Assembly (NCBI RefSeq): GCF_000003605.2 | Contig: NW_003156740.1 | Coordinates: 315,547-332,013 of the forward strand | Direction: 5' to 3' | Length of the DNA: 16,467 bases | Source: Saccoglossus kowalevskii | Taxonomy: Eukaryota > Hemichordata > Enteropneusta > Harrimaniidae | Shown: positions 1 to 16,467 of the stretch, one piece after another | How the letters are laid out: each line of letters begins with the position of its first letter | How positions within the stretch are numbered: the stretch's first letter is position 1 | The notes under the pieces: model-generated | What the model was told of the DNA's origin: nothing | The model's database searches: none | Seen by the model: only the letters and a program-made list of their open reading frames with translations | Made by a program: the position numbers and the translations under genes

Positions 1-686
1 TTTCATTCCAACATTCTTTTGTCCCAATGTTGTTTTGTTGTCAATGCCAATGCAGATTTATTTAAGTTCATTAATTTTAATACATATGTTTTGTTTTTTG
101 ACATTTTGGAAAGAAGTACTCTGATAATACGCGAAAAGCAGGAATTCAAGACAGCTGTGGTACACATGCAGTTTGATATTAGTCTCTGCTCAATTAAATA
201 TTTTGCTATAGATCCACTTTTGGTGTTATTGCGTGTGTAGTGAGAACTTTGATTTTAAAAGACCACTGGTAGTTAAGTCACCGTTATCCTGGGATCATTA
301 TACAAGAAAACTCACTAACAAATAGGGTATGATAATCGTTAATTGTTTGTTTCACTAAATTTGTGAAATTTGATTGACTGTCAAAGTTACAGAGCATCTT
401 ATACTGGTATATCAATTTAATTTTTGTCATCGTTTAACACACTACCGATTATATTTTCAGAATTGGTTGGCTCTTTTGTTTGATAAGCCTATTTTACAGG
501 AGGAATTTTTGGGGAAAAAACATACACTTTTGAATGTATTTTGGTACATGTACTAGATTCTGCCGTAAATTGACCCTGGGCAGTTAAACGGCAGTTTGGG
601 TTTTAAAAAAAATTAAATGGAAACAAAAAATCATGAGACCAAGGTGATTTTTTGGCAAATTTTTAAGGTGTTTTTCTCTCTTACAG
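1..686. other. Intergenic AT-rich DNA, no gene recognised
   Basis: No reading frame here has coding-like composition or a recognisable protein. The open frames present are short, AT-rich and give low-complexity translations. The only local structure I can point to is the small imperfect palindrome at 560-594, listed separately. Confidence 0.6.
560..594. repeat. Imperfect 35-bp palindrome
   Basis: The sequence begins CTGCCGTaaa and ends aaACGGCAG. The seven outer bases on each side pair perfectly, and the inner arms (aattgacc against ttaactgcc) pair partly around a CTGGG centre. It could be a remnant of a foldback element or simply a hairpin. Nothing around it assigns a function. Confidence 0.4.
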
Positions 687-785
687 TACTCACGTGACAT
701 AACAGTCATTTACTGTTGTGTGATAACACACAGTGCCTCCAGTCTGGAAACGCTTATAGTTCATAGTGTCAATCAGCTGGATTAG
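687..785 (+). CDS. Weak candidate terminal exon of an upstream gene
   Basis: A pyrimidine-rich tract ending TTACAG (ttttctctcttacag) precedes 687. From there one phase only stays open for 32 codons and ends at TAG (783-785), closing with ..SLETLIVHSVNQLD. The segment is richer in GC than its surroundings. An AATAAA at 1270-1275 could serve as its poly(A) signal. I recognise no protein family and see no upstream exons, so this may be chance. It would be the 3' end of a plus-strand gene lying left of the window. Confidence 0.18.
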   Translation, partial: YSRDITVIYCCVITHSASSLETLIVHSVNQLD

Positions 786-1429
786 TGGGACAATGGACAT
801 AATGGCAATCCACACTGCGAGGTGACTTTGTGGGTTATACGGTCACAGTGGTTTGGTCAAGATTTTAATGGTTTTGGCAAGAATACAACCAATTTTACGA
901 ATATGTTTCAAATTATTTCACATTTTGACATACATGTACATATACCGGGTATGTTGTGACATTTGTGTTGCCGACATGTGAATGTACTCAATGTTTCTGT
1001 CCCTGTTATTCTTTAAAACAATGGCAAATGGCAAATGTTTCATTTTAAAAAGTTCAAAGTGTGTTGAAAAGTTGGTAGGATGGTATAGTAGATATTTTTT
1101 CCAAAAAAGTCTTCATTTTTAGATACTAAACAGATCCATGAAATCAAAATGGGGATCTCTTAATGATATGATAATTGTTTGGCAGAATGATTTTGTTTTG
1201 TATATTTGTATAATACATGTAGGCAGAGTCTTCCAATATTTATGTTAATATTGATATTATACTTCATAGAATAAAGTTGTAGGTCATTTTATTCATGGTC
1301 CATTACAATTTTCCCAACAGACACACATTGGTAGCGCAAGTTTCTGCCCCAATTACAAGTGAATGGCAGAACAAAATGTGTTAGGCAGTTAGAACAAGCA
1401 GTTTCGAAATAAGTAAGGAAGTTTTATTA
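786..1429. other. Non-coding stretch
   Basis: Only AT-rich sequence is seen, with an acatgtac word near 940 and an AATAAA at 1270-1275. It could be the 3' untranslated region of the weak terminal exon at 687-785, or plain intergenic DNA. No gene or clear repeat is supported. Confidence 0.45.
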
Positions 1430-1530
1430 TAGCGCTCATCGTCATGATGCAATTCATAGGCGAGTCGCATCATGGAGCTGTTCGCTGCGACGCCTGTGTC
1501 CGCAACTCGCTCCCCCTTCCACTTTTGCCT
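1430..1530. other. GC-richer patch of unknown nature
   Basis: About 100 bp rich in CG dinucleotides (gcgctcatcg, ggcgagtcgc, gctgcgacgcc, ccgcaactcgctccc) stands out from the AT-rich flanks. It contains ATG in a good Kozak context at 1471 (atcATGG), which opens a 23-codon frame ending in TAA. It may be a promoter patch, a short first exon or a repeat fragment. The word TCGCATCATGGA occurs here and again near 1661, with one base changed (GGATCGCATCATGGATGG). No product is recognised. Confidence 0.25.
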
Positions 1531-1917
1531 TATAATATCATAATATTGGTAAATCCCAAAATAACTTCTGTGTTTCTTTATTTTAATATTGCTGACAACA
1601 TGTACACATGCGCACTGATACTAAAATCTGTAAGTTAATTATATGCATGCATAACTTGGATCGCATCATGGATGGTATAACTTCTGAAACACTTATCTAA
1701 GGTGTCAATCGTTTATTTACCCGCATTTACCAACTAGCATCGGTACAATAGATTGCATTTTGTTCAGTTTCCAGACCGGACATAGAGGGACTGTGAATAA
1801 CACAGATATACACAAGCAAAAACAATTTGCACTATTTAATATATTAAAAAAATTCAACTGAACACTGAAAATGATGTTATTACATTGTAATAGTGAAATT
1901 TACAATACACCCTGCTA

Positions 1918-2375
1918 TTATAATAATATTGACAGTGGGTATCTACCTAATTCTCCTCTTACTGCTAGATTGGTGGATGATTGATTTATCTGTAATAATA
2001 ACTTACATAATTTTAGATTTAATTTTTCTACTGGTGTTTTGTCAGTATATTTTTCAATTCCCCAAATTTCACACCCATATGTTAGTATTGGTCTAATGAC
2101 ATGGTCAAAAATATTGATCCATGTGTTCACATTAATGTTAGTTGTGTGTTAATAGTTTTTCTAATATAGAAGAATGCTTTTAACAGCTTTTTTGTACAAA
2201 TTTACCTTTGCTAAATCAAACTTCCCACTTGGTTTAAATTCCAGACCTAGATATTTGTAATTACTAACTATATCTATTTCTTCATTATTGTAATAAAAAT
2301 TGTATTTATAATTTAACAATCTGCCATTTTTATTAAATATCATTATTTTTGTTTTGGCAAAAATATGAAATAGTT
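1918..2375 (-). mobile_element. Truncated non-LTR retrotransposon (LINE), reverse transcriptase C-terminal part
   Basis: Read on the minus strand, two consecutive blocks match the downstream part of LINE reverse transcriptases. The first (from about 2375 to 2161) reads AKTKIMIFNKNGR, then SNYKYLGLEFKPSGKFDLA. The second (2130-1918) reads RPILTYGCEIWG, then a helix with KLNLKLCKLLLQ and AVRGELGRYPLSI. The YLG and YGCEIWG blocks followed by GELGR are typical of the thumb region in LINEs of CR1/L2/Nimb type; the exact clade is uncertain. The two blocks are in different frames with about 30 bp between them, and stops follow after 1918, so the copy is dead. The fingers, the catalytic palm and the endonuclease are missing. 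If the minus-strand exon at 2509-2616 is real, this fragment lies in its first intron, on the same strand. Confidence 0.8.
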
Positions 2376-2400
2376 GAATTCTTGTATAGAGTCAAGTTGA

Positions 2401-2483
2401 GACAAAATAGCATTCAGACGGACGGAACAGCGTTGGGACAAAATAGCATTCCAACGTACAGAACAGCGTTGGAACGAAACAAT
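2401..2483. repeat. Short tandem repeat, 36-bp unit, about 2.3 copies
   Basis: GACAAAATAGCATTC recurs at 2401 and 2437, and GAACAGCGTTGG follows each copy, giving an exact 36-bp offset. A third partial unit (ggaacgaaac) follows. Read on the minus strand the unit is 12 codons (..CYFVPTLF..) and stays open, but this lies beyond a good splice donor, so it is probably intronic. Confidence 0.7.
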
Positions 2484-2508
2484 GGACCTTAGAAAATAAA
2501 TCACTTAC

Positions 2509-2616
2509 TTGTTTAAATGTGGCGCTGTCAACTTCGTCGTCCGTTTCCGCCATGTTGAATACGAGCCTGAAGTTAGCTTCAGATTCATATCCAGCCTCCG
2601 ATTCGGAACCCGTCAT
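2509..2616 (-). CDS. Candidate first coding exon of an unidentified divergent gene
   Basis: On the minus strand an open frame runs from an ATG at 2616-2614 through an internal ATG at 2553-2551 to CAA at 2511-2509. A consensus donor GTAAGT (2508-2503) follows immediately. The internal ATG has a strong start context (aacATGG), giving MAETDDEVDSATFKQ and ending in phase 0. The longer start adds an acidic stretch, GSESEAGYESEANFR. The segment is GC-rich compared with its flanks, with several CG dinucleotides, as expected for a first exon near a promoter. No later exon is visible to its left except the dead LINE, so the gene would leave the window with a first intron of at least 2.5 kb. I do not recognise the product. 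It might also be a non-coding first exon. Confidence 0.45.
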
Positions 2617-3335
2617 CACAGCATCATCATCATAGATTTTTAAATTAAAAACATAAAAAATAAATAAATATTAAAAAATAAAATAAAAATGAAAATAAAA
2701 TAAAAAATAAGCCTAAGTCTATGATCTTATTTTAATCAGAATGACTCCCGGGTTATTTACAGATTGATCCTTGCTTATCTACTTGACAATCGTATTTGAT
2801 TCCAGGCATGAATCTGAAACCAACATATGAGGGTCAATCCACAGGTCAATCTGAGGTTAACTTCGGGCTTCTATGATGGAGTGTTCGTTTGTACATTTTG
2901 TATACTGTATTCCAAGATATAACAAAGCCAGACATTTAATGCAAATTTAATCAGCGCCCCCACAGCTGTACATGCACGAAAAAAAAAAAAAAAACACTTT
3001 AATAAAGCACAGTTTCTTTATCATAGAGAGACTGTGAATAAAGTTTTAACTTGAAGGCAGCACCCCTATAATGAACACTGCATGACAATGGAATATTCCA
3101 AATGGTATGACAAATTCAACTCCCTATGCCTCGCCTTTTCCCAATAAAGATACTCTCCAGCTCCCTCGGACAAATGCAAAAATGTAAAAATGAGAAGAAA
3201 AATGTTAAAATGTGATAACTGTTGATCACTATAAATCGACTGAAAAGAACAATCGCTTCGAATGACCCTATTCTTCTGTTTGAAAAGATAGGTGGTCCGA
3301 TGAGGTCAAAGTGCAAAAGCAACTATTACGCAGAG
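2617..3335. promoter_or_regulatory. Inter-gene region between divergent first exons; possible shared promoter, PCYT2 5' UTR
   Basis: This roughly 0.7 kb segment lies between the minus-strand candidate exon and the PCYT2 start codon, so it would contain both promoters. It includes an A/T-only run (2635-2710), an A16 tract near 2981 and a TATA-like word at 3230. The last part before 3336 should be PCYT2 5' UTR. It stays open in the PCYT2 frame back to 3222, but only the ATGs at 3300 and 3336 are plausible starts. No CpG island is present. Confidence 0.35.
3230..3236 (+). promoter_or_regulatory. TATA-like box upstream of PCYT2
   Basis: TATAAAT lies about 105 bp before the preferred PCYT2 ATG, which would put transcription start near 3260 with a short 5' UTR. 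In DNA this AT-rich such words are common, and housekeeping genes often lack TATA boxes, so this is weak evidence. Confidence 0.22.
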
Positions 3336-16321
<12,986 letters not shown>

Positions 16322-16467
16322 GTAAGCTACTCTAAACAAATTGTATCAAAGACCCTTTCATATTCTGTTTGCCATTATGTTGGTACTATAGTAGTGAATA
16401 GGAACAGTCAATTCACTACGTTCAATTACCCACCATAGACTCCGGTCAGTCAAAATGACTATTTTGA
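16322..16467 (+). other. PCYT2: Start of the next PCYT2 intron
   Basis: Intron sequence follows the GTAAGC donor to the window edge. No exon is seen in it. Confidence 0.75.

Noticed and set aside
3222-3335. Longer N-terminus for PCYT2, open back to 3222
   Set aside because: The frame begins at TTG there, not ATG. The in-frame ATG at 3300 has a poorer context than 3336, and the extra residues match nothing in the family.

Overview
The window is a stretch of AT-rich, intron-rich animal nuclear DNA. It holds GT-AG introns, decayed transposon copies and a multi-exon gene, and no bacterial-type operons. Its main content is the 5' three quarters of one plus-strand gene, PCYT2 (ethanolamine-phosphate cytidylyltransferase, the CTP-dependent middle step of the Kennedy pathway to phosphatidylethanolamine). 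The exon protein is closer to the insect form as I recall it ([67 protein letters not shown]) than to the vertebrate one. Frequent acatgtac words, TA-flanked MITEs and the LINE type suggest a marine invertebrate, perhaps a mollusc or other lophotrochozoan. That placement is inference.

Layout. Positions 1-1900 are mostly non-coding, with a weak candidate terminal exon at 687-785 and a GC-richer patch at 1430-1530. Positions 1918-2375 (minus strand) are the decayed 3' part of a non-LTR retrotransposon reverse transcriptase. Positions 2509-2616 (minus strand) look like the first coding exon of an unidentified gene, head to head with PCYT2. The roughly 0.7 kb between them may act as a shared promoter. 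PCYT2 coding begins at 3336 and continues past the right edge.

PCYT2 exons: 3336-3436, 7143-7231, 9197-9358, 10039-10105, 10648-10695, 12226-12319, two candidate 9-nt microexons (12550-12558 and 12732-12740), 14749-14887, 15212-15288 and 16244-16321. All phases agree and give 291 codons. This covers the whole N-terminal cytidylyltransferase domain (HFGH and RTAGVSTT motifs intact), the linker and the first part of the C-terminal domain. The second HxGH motif reads HVGL.

The introns hold several short TA-flanked inverted-repeat elements (two related families), an inverted pair of one element on either side of exons 2-4, a 46-bp minisatellite of about 14 near-perfect copies (7490-8124), palindromic ATGGCtgactGGTGGCCAT-type repeats, and an open segment at 6065-6178 encoding a membrane-spanning peptide. 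That segment may be an alternative exon.

Most worth a second look are the paired 9-nt microexons in the inter-domain linker, the altered second catalytic signature, the transmembrane exon-like segment in intron 1, and the inverted MITE pair that could bring exons 2-4 together in the pre-mRNA.
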